DNA of 64,000 nucleotides from Pseudomonas sp. SCA2728.1_7 (GCF_018138145.1 NZ_CP073104.1:1984001-2048000), one strand, 5' to 3'; counted from the first letter of the stretch, positions 18,349-27,159 are shown. A program made the numbers and translations. The notes: generated by a model not told the origin, from the letters alone.

Positions 18349-18742
18349 GTCGTCCTCGAACCTGTGCGGTGAGTGATTTCTTGTACCTTCACTCTTGGCC
18401 CAAGCCGTCATGGTTTCAATGACCACAGCGCTCAATGCGGTTGACGCCCACGCTCAGACGGACGGTCACAGAAGGCTGGGTGAACCGGTTCAGGTCGGCG
18501 AGTTGTCTAGCCAGCGGGCGGCAAAGAAGCTGGCAATAAGCCTCATGCCTTTTTAATCGCAATTGCCTAGCACTCCATATGAAATGGATCTAAGCCAAGC
18601 GTGACGCGGGCCCTAAGGTAGTACATGTACGTCAGAGTCGTCGGGTTTTGCCGAGGCCGACGTTCTTCAACAGGAAGTGCAGCGCTTGCCGTCATGGATA
18701 TGCAGGCAAGCATCAGGAAATAACAATAAAGGCGGTCAAGCC
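18349..18742. other. Intergenic region upstream of the thiolase operon
   Basis: About 390 bases with no supported gene. It should hold the promoter of the thiolase operon (minus strand) and that of the small ORF at 18743. No clear binding site stands out. Confidence 0.4.
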
Positions 18743-18838
18743 ATGTTCAAACAACCGAAAGTTCGTCAAGCAGGGCTCATTCTTTTCGCCACGACGCTGT
18801 TGTTGATTTTGCCGAATCTGACCAAGGTCATCGGCTGA
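18743..18838 (+). CDS. Very small hydrophobic protein (31 residues)
   Basis: The ATG at 18743 follows AAAGGCGG at a normal distance and the frame closes at 18838. The product starts basic (MFKQPKVRQ) and then has a single hydrophobic stretch (GLILFATTLLLILP), ending NLTKVIG. This is what a small single-pass membrane protein looks like. It precedes the cytochrome c gene on the same strand. I do not recognise it, and the call rests on the ribosome site and hydrophobic profile only. Confidence 0.45.
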   Translation: MFKQPKVRQAGLILFATTLLLILPNLTKVIG

Positions 18839-18933
18839 ATCGAGCGGCAGGTGCTGTTTATCGCCACTGAAAATGTGACTGGCCCGCTACCCGGGCCAGC
18901 GTGGCTGTGCCAACCTTTGCGCACTCTCACGAC

Positions 18934-19755
18934 ATGGACGGCGATCATTTGAAAGCGCTCATTGTGTTCGGGGCCATGCTGCTGAGCATGCCCTTGTCTG
19001 CCGCACAGTTGGATCTGCAACTGGGCGCAAACAGCCGCACCTGGCAGACCGAAGAACTGCTCAAGCATCCTCAAGTGCAAACCCTCACGATCAAAAACGA
19101 TGTGTCCTACAAAAAGGACATGACCTATCGCGTCGTGCCTGTGGCTGCGCTGCTGACCGGGATAAAACCGCAAGATCATCTGCAAGCGGTGGCACTGGAT
19201 GGGTTTGCCGCGGAATTGGCTGCGGCTCCGTTACTCAACCGCGACGGCGCACGGGCATGGCTGGCCATCGAAGATCCGGCACAGCCGTGGCCACCGCTGT
19301 CGGAAGGCAAGCATAGCGCCGGGCCGTTCTATCTGGTCTGGAGCGATCCACAGGCTGGCAATATCAGCCCGGAGCAATGGCCATTCCAGGTCGCGAGCAT
19401 CAAGCGCATGGCGCCGGTGGCCGAACGCTTCCCGGCCCTGCTGCCGGATCCTGAGTTGAAGGCGGATGACCCGGTGAACCTGGGATTTGCACTGTTTCAG
19501 AAAAACTGTCTGGCGTGCCACCGGTTGAACGGTGCGGGGGATGCGCAGTTCGGGCCGGATCTGAATATTCCGTATAACCCGACCGAGTATTTCGGCGCGG
19601 ATTTCCTCAAGCGTTACATTCGTGATCCGCAGAGTCTGCGTCAGTGGCCGCAGGCGAAGATGCCGGGGTTTTCGGTAGAGGTGTTGCCGGATGGAGATTT
19701 GCAGATGTTGGTGGGATATTTGAAACACATGGCCGGGCGCAAGGTTAAGCCCTGA
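18934..19755 (+). CDS. Periplasmic cytochrome c-family protein with N-terminal oxidoreductase-like domain
   Basis: 273 residues from the ATG at 18934; a GTG at 18901 would add 11 residues. The signal peptide runs to MPLSAA. Residues ~25-165 resemble a small molybdopterin-oxidoreductase-like fold (LKHPQVQTLTIKNDVSYKK, PVAALLTGI) but show no clear cofactor ligands. The C-terminal part is a monohaem cytochrome c with CLACH and a later methionine (KMPGF) as likely axial ligand. It is probably a periplasmic electron carrier. No redox partner gene adjoins it, and the 31-residue membrane ORF upstream is the only close neighbour. The specific role is unknown. Confidence 0.75.
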   Translation: MDGDHLKALIVFGAMLLSMPLSAAQLDLQLGANSRTWQTEELLKHPQVQTLTIKNDVSYKKDMTYRVVPVAALLTGIKPQDHLQAVALDGFAAELAAAPLLNRDGARAWLAIEDPAQPWPPLSEGKHSAGPFYLVWSDPQAGNISPEQWPFQVASIKRMAPVAERFPALLPDPELKADDPVNLGFALFQKNCLACHRLNGAGDAQFGPDLNIPYNPTEYFGADFLKRYIRDPQSLRQWPQAKMPGFSVEVLPDGDLQMLVGYLKHMAGRKVKP

Positions 19756-19763
19756 GCACATTT

Positions 19764-19858
19764 CCTTGTAGGAGTGAGCCTGCTCGCGATAGCGGTGTAT
19801 CAGTCAGCACATTTGTAACTGACAGACCGCTATCGCGAGCAGGCTCACTCCTACAAGG
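19764..19858. repeat. REP pair, long near-perfect inverted repeat
   Basis: Two facing copies of a CTTGTAGGAGTGAGCCTGCTCG element extend into matching GATAGCGGT arms, so that almost 40 bases on each side are complementary. It lies between convergent genes and uses GAGTGAGCC rather than GAGCGAGCC, the variant also seen at 25561. Confidence 0.9.
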
Positions 19859-19874
19859 GTTTTGTGTGAGCCCG

Positions 19875-20678
19875 TTACTGTTGCTGGACGGAGATGACTG
19901 GCGTCGGCGAGACAAACACTTTCGCATGCATCTGCTCACAGCCACCGCCCCGGCGCATGCCGCGTACCGGGCAGGCATCCAGATAATCCAGACCCACCGC
20001 CAGTTTCAAATGCCGCTCCGGCCGCGCCAGTTGATTGGTCACATCAAAGCTGTACCAAGCGTCATCCAGCCAGGCTTCCGCCCAGGCGTGGCTCGCCAAA
20101 TGCTCGCAATCCTCGCTGTACAAATAGCCCGACACATAACGTGACGGAATCCCGAGACTACGTGCACAAGCCAGAAACGCGTGAGCGTGATCCTGACAAA
20201 CCCCGGCACGTCCGGCGAAAGCTTCCGCCGCGCTGGTGTCGACTTCAGTAGAACCCGGCGTATACGTCATGTGCTGATTCAAACCGTGCATCAAATCAAT
20301 CAGCGCCGTGCGATCGCGCCGCTGCTTGCAGGATTTTTCCGCGAACGCACGCAGCGCCTCATCGGCCTCGGTCAAGCGAGTGAAGCGCAGAAACGGCAGC
20401 GCCGACTGGCTCTCGTGCTCGGCCTCGCGCAATTCGTCGATATCGACCTGCCCGCGGGCGCCGATGATGATCGCTTCGTGCGGTTCATCCATGGTCAGCA
20501 CATGCAGGATATTGCCGAACGGATCGAGTTGCGCGCGCACCGGGCGTGGCAGGTCGAGTTGCCAGCTCAGCACATGCTGACGCTCGCTGTCGTGGGGGGT
20601 CAGCCGCAGGTACTGGATGCTCGCCCGCACCTGATCTTCGTAGTGATAGGTGGTCTCGTGGCTTATGGAAAGTCTCAT
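19875..20678 (-). CDS. Transglutaminase-family protein
   Basis: 267 residues from the ATG at 20678, overlapping the alpha-E gene stop by an ATGA. The N-terminal beta domain begins MRLSISHETTYHYEDQV. The cysteine protease-like core has the catalytic triad in AGVCQDHAHAF (Cys), SHAWAEAW (His) and SFDVTN (Asp). It is encoded with a circularly permuted ATP-grasp protein and an alpha-E protein. Comparative genomics has proposed that this trio makes, attaches or trims peptide-like amides. In this context a peptidase/amidase role is more likely than protein crosslinking. The actual substrate is unknown. Confidence 0.9.
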   Translation of the reverse strand: MRLSISHETTYHYEDQVRASIQYLRLTPHDSERQHVLSWQLDLPRPVRAQLDPFGNILHVLTMDEPHEAIIIGARGQVDIDELREAEHESQSALPFLRFTRLTEADEALRAFAEKSCKQRRDRTALIDLMHGLNQHMTYTPGSTEVDTSAAEAFAGRAGVCQDHAHAFLACARSLGIPSRYVSGYLYSEDCEHLASHAWAEAWLDDAWYSFDVTNQLARPERHLKLAVGLDYLDACPVRGMRRGGGCEQMHAKVFVSPTPVISVQQQ

Positions 20679-21625
20679 GCAGCCTCCAGGTAGGAACTGT
20701 GAATGGCGTTGCCCAACTGGCGCACCAGCGGGATGAATTCGGTCAGCCACGCGTGCAGGCCTTCCTCGAGAATTTCGTTGATGCCGGTGTAGCGCAAGCG
20801 TGCGTCCATCTCTGCCGCCAGACGCTGCGCCGGTCGGCCGTTGGCGCCAGGCAACTGCGCGAGAATCTGATCGATCTCTTCGGTGCAGGCCCGCAGTGAA
20901 CGCGGTACATCGGCGCGCAACAGCAGCAACTCGGCGACATGACGGGCCCCGGGCGCATCGCGGTAGATTTCGGTGTAGGCCTCGAAGGAGGACAAGGCGC
21001 GCAGCAAGGCACTCCACTGGTAATAAGCGTGGGCCGTACCGTCGCTGACCGCTTCAGCCTGATCGCCGGCCATTTCATAGCGGGCATCGAGCAACCGCAG
21101 CGTGTTGTCCGCGCGTTCGATGAACGTCCCGAGACGAATGAAACGAAATGCATCGTTACGCATGATCGTGCCGTAGGACGCACCACGAAACAGGTGCGAA
21201 CGCTCCTTGATCCATTCGCAGAAACGGCTCATGCCATAGCGACTGAGGCCCTGTTCGGCGATCCCGCGAATCTCCAGCCATGTCGAATTGATGTTCTCCC
21301 ACATGTCCGCCGTGATGCGCCCGCGCACGGCATGGGCGCTGGCCCGCGCCGCGCCGAGGCAACTGTAGATGCTCGCCGGGTTGGCGGCGTCGAGGGCAAA
21401 AAAGTGCAGCAGGCGTTCGGCATGCAGCGCGCCGTGACGCTCCAGATAATCGTCGAGGGTGCCAGTGATGAGCAGCGGCATCGCCAGTTCGTGCAAACCG
21501 TCGCCGCGACCGTCCTGCGGCATCAGCGACAGCGAATAACTGATGTCGAGCATCCGGGCGAGGTTTTCCGCCCGCTCCAGGTAACGCGACATCCAATACA
21601 GATCCGAGGCAGTTCTACTTAACAT
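20675..21625 (-). CDS. Alpha-E domain-containing protein
   Basis: 316 residues, nearly all alpha-helical, starting MLSRTASDLYWMSRYLERAENLARMLD, the hallmark of the alpha-E family. Conserved acidic and arginine residues recur along the helices (WMSRYLERAEN, RADNTLRLLDARYE). Its ends overlap or nearly touch those of the transglutaminase (ATGA overlap) and ATP-grasp genes (12-base gap), so the three form one tightly coupled operon. Alpha-E proteins have no proven activity; they are inferred partners in peptide ligation. Confidence 0.9.
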   Translation of the reverse strand: MLSRTASDLYWMSRYLERAENLARMLDISYSLSLMPQDGRGDGLHELAMPLLITGTLDDYLERHGALHAERLLHFFALDAANPASIYSCLGAARASAHAVRGRITADMWENINSTWLEIRGIAEQGLSRYGMSRFCEWIKERSHLFRGASYGTIMRNDAFRFIRLGTFIERADNTLRLLDARYEMAGDQAEAVSDGTAHAYYQWSALLRALSSFEAYTEIYRDAPGARHVAELLLLRADVPRSLRACTEEIDQILAQLPGANGRPAQRLAAEMDARLRYTGINEILEEGLHAWLTEFIPLVRQLGNAIHSSYLEAA

Positions 21626-21637
21626 GGCAAGCTTCCT

Positions 21638-23047
21638 TCAATCCTCGACCACCCAGGTGTCCTTGGTTCCGCCGCCCTGGGAGGAATTCACCACCAGGGA
21701 ACCTTCACGCAGCGCCACACGGGTCAAACCGCCAGGCACCACGCGGGTTTCGCGCCCGGACAAGACAAACGGACGCAAGTCGATATGGCGCGGGGCGATG
21801 CCGTTTTCGACAAAGGTCGGACAGGTCGACAGCGACAGCGTCGGTTGCGCGATGTATGCGTGCGGCTTGGCTTTGATGCGCTCGCGGAAGGCGTCGATTT
21901 CCGCCGTCGTCGACGCCGGCCCCACGAGCATTCCGTAACCACCGGAGCCTTGAGTTTCCTTGACCACCAGATCTGGAAGATTGGCCAGCACGTGGGAAAG
22001 TTCAGACGGGTTGCGGCATTGCCAGGTCGGCACGTTCTTCAGGATCGGTTCTTCGTCGAGGTAGAACCGGATCATGTCGGTAACAAACGGGTACACCGAT
22101 TTGTCGTCCGCCACACCGGTGCCGATGGCATTGGCCAACACGACGTTGCCCGAGCGATAAGACGAGAGCAGCCCCGGCACACCGAGCATCGAGTCGGGGT
22201 TGAACGCCAGCGGGTCGAGGAACGCATCGTCGAGGCGGCGGTAGATCACGTCCACCGCTTTCGGGCCGTCGGTGGTGCGCATGAAGACTTTATCGTCACG
22301 CACGAACAGATCCGCGCCCTCGACCAGCTCCACACCCATTTCCCGCGCCAAAAACGCGTGCTCGAAGAACGCACTGTTGAAGCGCCCCGGCGTCAGCACC
22401 ACCACGCTCGGGTCGTCGATCGGGCTTGAGCTTTTCAGGGTGTCGAGCAACAGGTTCGGGTAATGATCGATCGGCGCGATGCGCTGGGCGGCGAACAGCT
22501 CCGGGAACAGGCGCATCATCATCTTGCGGTCTTCGAGCATGTAGCTCACGCCGCTCGGAGTGCGCAGGTTGTCTTCAAGCACGTAGTAAGTGCCGTCACC
22601 ATCGCGCACCAGATCGACGCCGGAGATGTGCGAATAGATATCGCGGTGCAGATCGAGGCCTTGCATCGCCAACTGATATTGCTCGTTGGCCAGCACCTGT
22701 TCGGCAGGAATGATCCCGGCCTTGATGATGCGCTGCTCGTGATAGAGGTCAGCGAGAAACATATTCAGCGCCTTGACCCGCTGGATGCAGCCGCGCTCAA
22801 CGATCCGCCACTCGCTGGCGGGAATGCTGCGCGGAATGGTGTCGAAAGGAATCAGGCGCTCGGTGCCCTGCTCATCGCCGTAGAGCGTGAAGGTAATGCC
22901 GGCGCGATGGAACAGCAGATCGGCCTCACGTCGCCGCTGGGCCAACAGTTCGTCAGGCGTGTCAGCCAGCCATCGGGCGAACTCCCGATAATGCGGGCGA
23001 ACCTGGCCGCCGGCGTCGTACATCTCATCAAAATAGGTGCGGATCAT
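21638..23047 (-). CDS. Circularly permuted type 2 ATP-grasp protein
   Basis: 469 residues from the ATG at 23047 (MIRTYFDEMYDAGG). The family's N-terminal block HYREFARWLAD and later ATP-grasp elements are present: GDGTYYVLEDNLRTPSG, DVIYRRLDDAFLDPL, NAIGTGVADDKSVYPFV and VVKETQGSGGYGM. Circularly permuted ATP-grasp enzymes are expected to form amide bonds from a carboxylate and an amine with ATP. It is the first gene of the operon with the alpha-E and transglutaminase genes. The product of the pathway is unknown. Confidence 0.92.
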   Translation of the reverse strand: MIRTYFDEMYDAGGQVRPHYREFARWLADTPDELLAQRRREADLLFHRAGITFTLYGDEQGTERLIPFDTIPRSIPASEWRIVERGCIQRVKALNMFLADLYHEQRIIKAGIIPAEQVLANEQYQLAMQGLDLHRDIYSHISGVDLVRDGDGTYYVLEDNLRTPSGVSYMLEDRKMMMRLFPELFAAQRIAPIDHYPNLLLDTLKSSSPIDDPSVVVLTPGRFNSAFFEHAFLAREMGVELVEGADLFVRDDKVFMRTTDGPKAVDVIYRRLDDAFLDPLAFNPDSMLGVPGLLSSYRSGNVVLANAIGTGVADDKSVYPFVTDMIRFYLDEEPILKNVPTWQCRNPSELSHVLANLPDLVVKETQGSGGYGMLVGPASTTAEIDAFRERIKAKPHAYIAQPTLSLSTCPTFVENGIAPRHIDLRPFVLSGRETRVVPGGLTRVALREGSLVVNSSQGGGTKDTWVVED

Positions 23048-23299
23048 GCCGTACTCCTTGTCACCCGGACCTACAGGCCTTCGCAAGGCCCGTGCCATCG
23101 GCATAAACGCTTTGATTTCAACCGGTTGGAAATACACGCCGCAGGCACCGCACCATTCCTGTGCGGCAAATGCCCCAACCGGATTGCCCCCGCTTCATTG
23201 CGACGCACTGCATCGCCTATCACCAGCATAGTCAGAGTTGATTTCACTGCCCGGCGCTGCCTGCGGATAATCCGCGCATCCGCTGCAAAACTTCCCCGC

Positions 23300-23430
23300 G
23301 CACAGCGCCGCGAAGTCGCCAGCTCAACTGACCTGGACTGCCTGCGCAGCCCACCCTGCCTTAACCTTGACCGGTTTCCTCTCCTTATCGGTCTTCCCTT
23401 TTAGCCACCCTCTCCGGTGGCTTTTTTTTG
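23300..23430 (+). ncRNA. Candidate small RNA, 5' end not defined
   Basis: The 3' end is a strong terminator with no plus-strand gene upstream for over 3 kb. Just before it is a short hairpin, GACCG/CGGTC at about 23367-23391, whose loop carries CCTCTCC. The terminator loop region also carries CCTCTCC. Exposed C-rich loops of this sort can pair with Shine-Dalgarno sequences. I cannot place the 5' end, so the left coordinate is a guess. The RNA is not matched to any named Pseudomonas sRNA. Confidence 0.35.
23404..23430 (+). terminator. Orphan Rho-independent terminator
   Basis: The stem AGCCACC/GGTGGCT with loop CTCTCC is followed by eight T on the plus strand. No such T-run exists on the minus strand, so it acts rightward. 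Confidence 0.85.
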
Positions 23431-23534
23431 CCTCGGTTTCTTGTTTCAGGGTTTTGCCACAGCGTTTTGCTTACGTCGGAAATGACAACGGCCAACCCGA
23501 AGGTCAGCCGTTGTTCAACAAATGAAACCAGAGA

Positions 23535-23882
23535 TCAGTTCAAACGGTGGCGGTTGCGCACCTCCTGCTTTACGCCCCAGCCCTCGATGATGCCACCCAG
23601 AGGTTCAACCACGGCAGAGAATCCCTGCTCGAAGTCGCCGATATCGTCATAGGTCGCGTACATCACTTTGCTTAATTCCAGCGCCCACGCACCGTCATCA
23701 CGCACGCTGACCTGGGCATTGATGGATTCACCGCGAAATTTGCCTGCCGCCCTGCGCGCCCGCTCCTCGTCCGGGAAAATCGCGTAGAACTCGATGGGAT
23801 GGAATCGGGAAAAATCGAAACCGCCTTCTTTCATGCGGCGCAGAACATTGCTGCTGATGTCTTCTTGATAGGCTGTGCTCAT
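23535..23882 (-). CDS. RraB-family protein (ribonuclease E regulator-like)
   Basis: 115 residues from the ATG at 23882, which has AGGGGGA upstream. The sequence fits the RraB/DUF1260 fold: GFDFSRFHPIEFYAIFPDEERARRAA, then VSVRDDGAWALELSKVMYATYDDI and a final GGIIEGWGVK. In E. coli RraB binds and inhibits RNase E. Here the regulatory role is an inference from family; some DUF1260 proteins are not tested. It is cytoplasmic and likely a single gene. Confidence 0.75.
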   Translation of the reverse strand: MSTAYQEDISSNVLRRMKEGGFDFSRFHPIEFYAIFPDEERARRAAGKFRGESINAQVSVRDDGAWALELSKVMYATYDDIGDFEQGFSAVVEPLGGIIEGWGVKQEVRNRHRLN

Positions 23883-24092
23883 GAATCGTCCCCCTCGCAT
23901 AGATGGATAGACTTTCCGTATTCCCGCCCCGGGCCTCTGGCCAAAGTACTACGGCAACGTGGTTGCACGCGGGAACAAGCATGTAGCTGACAAGACCAGA
24001 CCTTAGCGATCCGTTCGCTGATCTCGCTTGCAGAGTAGCCCCAAGTCAGAGCCGCTGCCAAGGCCTGGTTGCTTCGGATGAAAGGAAGATTT

Positions 24093-24326
24093 TCAGATTG
24101 GAGTGATGCTGCGGATCTTGATGCTGTTTTGGGTTTCGAGGCTTTTGACGCCAGCATCGGGGGTTCGCCCTTCCAGATCGTTGAGATCCAGTTTGGCGGC
24201 GACGGGCAGGAGCCGTTCCTTGATCAATCGAGCGGCCTCATCGTCCGTGGGGCATTCCGCGCGCTCGAACACCTCATCGACAATTTCACCATGATCGTCC
24301 ACGAAAGTGACTTTCCACTTTTGCAT
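24093..24326 (-). CDS. Small conserved-looking hypothetical protein
   Basis: 77 residues from the ATG at 24326, with a textbook GAGGAGG six bases upstream. It starts MQKWKVTFVDDHGEIVDEVFE, is acidic in the middle and ends with a beta-like SIKIRSITPI. It has no membrane segment, cysteine motif or known domain. The excellent ribosome site supports a real gene. I do not recognise the family. Confidence 0.65.
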   Translation of the reverse strand: MQKWKVTFVDDHGEIVDEVFERAECPTDDEAARLIKERLLPVAAKLDLNDLEGRTPDAGVKSLETQNSIKIRSITPI

Positions 24327-24456
24327 CGGTGCCTCCTCGATCAAACCCGCAAATGGGCTTACCACTATCTCGACTGTGAACGCCGAAAGTTGGTTCAAAA
24401 GGATTACAGCGGGCGAAGATGAAAAAAACGACATCTATCGTGTGGAGCAAACAAAT

Positions 24457-24545
24457 GTGGGAGCGAGCCTGCTCGCGAAGGGGTCTGTCCAGTCGACATA
24501 TTCTTTGACTGACCTGACGCCTTCGCGAGCAGGCTCGCTCCCACA
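24457..24545. repeat. REP pair
   Basis: Facing copies of GTGGGAGCGAGCCTGCTCGCGAAG, about 40 bases apart, near the 3' end of speE. Confidence 0.9.
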
Positions 24546-24563
24546 GGGGTAATGCGGTGTTCT

Positions 24564-25439
24564 TTAATCGTTGCTTGGCTTGTTGATCGCCTGCAGCACG
24601 TACTGCGGCAAGGCGAACGCGCCGATGTGGATTTCCGGGTTGTAGTAGCGCGTGACGATGCCGCTGCCGATGAAGCGCTGTTGCAGGGTTTCACGGCTGA
24701 GTTTGCGGTACGCCGGGTTGGTCGAGCCCCACGCAAATGTCATCGAACCGCCGATGTAGGTCGGTACGGCCGCTTGATAGAAGTGCCAGTCCGGGAACAG
24801 GCTGTTCAGGCGACCGGCGGTGGTTTTCACTTCGTCGATCTGCATGAACGGCGTGCCGTTCTGGGTCACCAGAATGCCGCCCTCGTTCAGGCAGCGGTGG
24901 CACGCCTGGTAGAAGTTCTCCGAGAACAACACTTCGCCCGGGCCGATCGGGTCGGTGGAGTCGGAGATGATCACGTCGAATTTTTCCGTGGTGGTGGCAA
25001 CGAAACGCATGCCATCGTCGATCACCAGGTTCAGACGCGGATCGTCGTAGGCGCCGCTGGAGTGGTTCGGCAGGAACTCTTTGCACATGTCGACCACGGT
25101 GCCGTCGATCTCGACCATGGTGATGTGCTCGACGCCGGCATGCTTGGTCACTTCGCGCAGCATGCCGCCGTCACCGCCGCCGATGATCAGTACGCGCTTG
25201 GCACTGCCATGGGCGAGGATCGGCACGTGGGTGAGCATTTCGTGGTAGATGAATTCGTCGGCTTCGGTGGTCTGGATCACGCCGTCCAGCGCCATGACAC
25301 GGCCCATGCGCGGGTTCTGGAATATCACCAGGTGCTGGTGTTCGGTGCGCACTTCGTGCAGCAGTTTTTCCATGCGAAAACGCTGGCCGTAGCCTTCGTA
25401 GAGGGTTTCCAGGTACTCGCTGGTTTTGGTGACGGTCAT
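24564..25439 (-). CDS. speE: Spermidine synthase
   Basis: 291 residues from the ATG at 25439 ([19 protein letters not shown]). Family motifs are [11 protein letters not shown] (binding of decarboxylated S-adenosylmethionine), MVEID and [15 protein letters not shown] with the catalytic aspartate. The enzyme adds an aminopropyl group from decarboxylated S-adenosylmethionine to putrescine, giving spermidine and methylthioadenosine. The mtn salvage genes, which recycle methylthioadenosine, lie only 4.5 kb away on the same strand. Length is normal for the family. Confidence 0.95.
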   Translation of the reverse strand: MTVTKTSEYLETLYEGYGQRFRMEKLLHEVRTEHQHLVIFQNPRMGRVMALDGVIQTTEADEFIYHEMLTHVPILAHGSAKRVLIIGGGDGGMLREVTKHAGVEHITMVEIDGTVVDMCKEFLPNHSSGAYDDPRLNLVIDDGMRFVATTTEKFDVIISDSTDPIGPGEVLFSENFYQACHRCLNEGGILVTQNGTPFMQIDEVKTTAGRLNSLFPDWHFYQAAVPTYIGGSMTFAWGSTNPAYRKLSRETLQQRFIGSGIVTRYYNPEIHIGAFALPQYVLQAINKPSND

Positions 25440-25560
25440 GGTCAAGTGCTCCGATGAATGCGCGGGCGCCAATCGTGGGGACGATTGCCCGGGAAAGGCG
25501 CGCATTCTACGTTGCCGAAGATGACAGGTCGAACCTCACTTTATCGGCAACCCGCAATCC

Positions 25561-25653
25561 CTTGTAGGAGTGAGCCTGCTCGCGATAGCGGTTTTTCAGT
25601 CACTGACTCATTGACTGAAGGATAGCTATCGCGAGCAGGCTCACTCCTACAGG
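25561..25653. repeat. REP pair, GTAGGAGTGAGCC variant
   Basis: Inverted copies of CTTGTAGGAGTGAGCCTGCTCG with matching GATAGC extensions, the same sub-type as the repeat at 19764. Confidence 0.9.
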
Positions 25654-25679
25654 GTATTGTGGTGTTCTCGGGATCAGTG

Positions 25680-25871
25680 TCAGATCCGCACGTTGCCCCG
25701 CGGCCCGGCAATCGCCCAGATGATCAGGCCCAGCACTGGCAGGAGGATGATCAGCAGCACCCAGACGATTTTCATCCCGGTGGTCGCGCCGCTTTTCAAC
25801 ACGTTGATGATGGCCCAGATGTCGAGGGCAAGGATGATCAGGCCAATCAGACCGTTGAACGTGGAACCCAT
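25680..25871 (-). CDS. Small membrane protein, PLDc_N domain
   Basis: 63 residues from the ATG at 25871. Two hydrophobic helices are joined by a short loop with KSGATTGMKIVW, and the C-terminus ends IIWAIAGPRGNVRI. This is the two-helix phospholipase D nuclease N-terminal (PLDc_N) module, often found on its own as a small inner-membrane protein. No enzyme domain is attached. Its function is unknown. Confidence 0.8.
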   Translation of the reverse strand: MGSTFNGLIGLIILALDIWAIINVLKSGATTGMKIVWVLLIILLPVLGLIIWAIAGPRGNVRI

Positions 25872-25942
25872 GGTGTCGCTCCAGAATAGTGGCATGCACT
25901 TTTAGGATAGACGGTCGCGCGCAGGGTTCCCTTTTATTGCAC

Positions 25943-26473
25943 TCAGACGTGAACGGCGATCTTCAGGGCTTCGAGCGAGGGTGCGGCGGCGATGCCGACT
26001 TCGGCGCACAGTTCCAGCACCCGAGGCACGTCGTTGCCGAAGACCAACACCATTTGCAATTCGTCGTCGAGCAGTTGGCTGAAGTTCATCAGTGTGTAAC
26101 CGCCGTTTTCCTTGTTCATGCTGCTCATTTGCACTTGGATGCGGTTGAGTGCAGTCAGGGCTTCGGTCTTTGCCAGTTGCTTCGGTTTGAGGTTGAAATC
26201 CACGCCCGGGCCGAACGAGGCGACGATCTGCGCGAACAGGTCAACGTAAGTGTCAGCCTGGAACAGCACGGTTTCCGGCAAGCTACCGACCACGACCCAC
26301 TCGCCCAGCGGGATCGGGAAGGTGTCGTCGTAGTTGATGTCGGGGTTGGCTGCCAGAAAAGCATCGGCATCGGCGTAGGCCTGTGCCGCTTCGTCGGCGA
26401 CTTTCAGGATCTCGTCCTCGCCCATGCAGCCGGAGCTGATTTTGCTGATGAGTTCGACGAGTGCGGCTTTCAT
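25943..26473 (-). CDS. Conserved hypothetical protein, 176 residues
   Basis: Starts at the ATG at 26473 (MKAALVELISKISSG). It is acidic and mostly helical in the N-terminal half (DEILKVADEAAQAYADADAF), then has an alternating region with a PLGEWVVVGSLPETVLFQAD element. There is no signal peptide, membrane helix or catalytic motif that I recognise. Codon use matches neighbouring core genes, so it is probably a long-term resident. Function not assigned. Confidence 0.65.
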   Translation of the reverse strand: MKAALVELISKISSGCMGEDEILKVADEAAQAYADADAFLAANPDINYDDTFPIPLGEWVVVGSLPETVLFQADTYVDLFAQIVASFGPGVDFNLKPKQLAKTEALTALNRIQVQMSSMNKENGGYTLMNFSQLLDDELQMVLVFGNDVPRVLELCAEVGIAAAPSLEALKIAVHV

Positions 26474-26533
26474 GAGGGCGGATCCTGTGGCGAAGGTGAA
26501 TTTCGAGGGCGCGGAGGATAGCGCACAAAGTAA

Positions 26534-26631
26534 AAGATCGCAGCCTGCGACAGCTCCTACAAGTTCAGCGTTCGACCGCGAAACGGGCCACAAACGCAAT
26601 CAGTGCAGGAACTGCCGCAGGCTGCGATCTT
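26534..26631. repeat. REP-like inverted repeat, second family
   Basis: AAGATCGCAGCCTGCGACAG faces a CTGCCGCAGGCTGCGATCTT element. The core differs from the CGAGCAGGCTCG REPs, so it is a separate palindromic repeat family. Confidence 0.85.
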
Positions 26632-26640
26632 CTGATCTTA

Positions 26641-27159
26641 TCAACCCAACAAATTTTCCAGCTGCGCCGTGGTATCAACCGCGCCCATCGTCCGTGCAGC
26701 GTCCAGCGCCGTCACGCCGTTGGCGTCCTTGGCTTGCGCGTTGGCACCCTTGCTGATCAGGTAATCGACGATTTCAACACGGTTGAACATCGCAGCCATC
26801 ATCAGCGCCGTACGCCCATCAAACGACGAGCCTTCGATCTCGGCGCCCGCCTCGACCAGCGCCTTGACCACCGCCAGATCACCTTTGAACGCCGCTCCGG
26901 CAATCGGGCTCTGGCCGTTGCCATTGCGCATTTCCGGGTCGGCTTTGTGTTTAAGCAGCACTTGCACCGCATCCACATGGCCGTAGTAGCTGGCCAGCAT
27001 CAGCAATGTGTCGCCCTTGCTGTTTTTCAGGTTGACCGGCAAACCGGCCGTGACCAGACGATCAAGCATCTCGGCATCACCGTCGCGCGCCTTGTTGAAA
27101 ACCTGCTCAGTGAATTCGGCAGCTTCTTCAGGGGTCATCTGGCGGCTTTGGTCGGACAT
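26641..27159 (-). CDS. Ankyrin-repeat protein
   Basis: 172 residues with four ankyrin repeats. Clear units are KGDTLLMLASYYGHVDAVQV, GQSPIAGAAFKGDLAVVKAL, GRTALMMAAMFNRVEIVDYL and the capping GVTALDAARTMGA. It has no signal peptide, so a cytoplasmic protein-binding role is likely. Some pseudomonad ankyrin proteins of this size are encoded beside catalases and help oxidative defence, but no catalase gene is here. Partner unknown. Confidence 0.88.
   Translation of the reverse strand: MSDQSRQMTPEEAAEFTEQVFNKARDGDAEMLDRLVTAGLPVNLKNSKGDTLLMLASYYGHVDAVQVLLKHKADPEMRNGNGQSPIAGAAFKGDLAVVKALVEAGAEIEGSSFDGRTALMMAAMFNRVEIVDYLISKGANAQAKDANGVTALDAARTMGAVDTTAQLENLLG

Larger units (their letters stand above)
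23048..23534. other. Intergenic region with candidate plus-strand sRNA
   Basis: Nearly 490 bases with no supported protein gene. It must contain the minus-strand promoter of the ATP-grasp operon. On the plus strand it ends in a strong terminator at 23404-23430 that belongs to no known gene, which suggests a small RNA. Confidence 0.5.

Noticed and set aside
19764..19858. Strong inverted repeat as a terminator
   Set aside because: Matches the REP variant also at 25561, has no T-run and lies between convergent genes; termination may be a side effect only.
22463..23404. 313-residue plus-strand ORF opposite the ATP-grasp gene
   Set aside because: Shadow frame with no domain; only its non-overlapping tail region was kept as a candidate sRNA.
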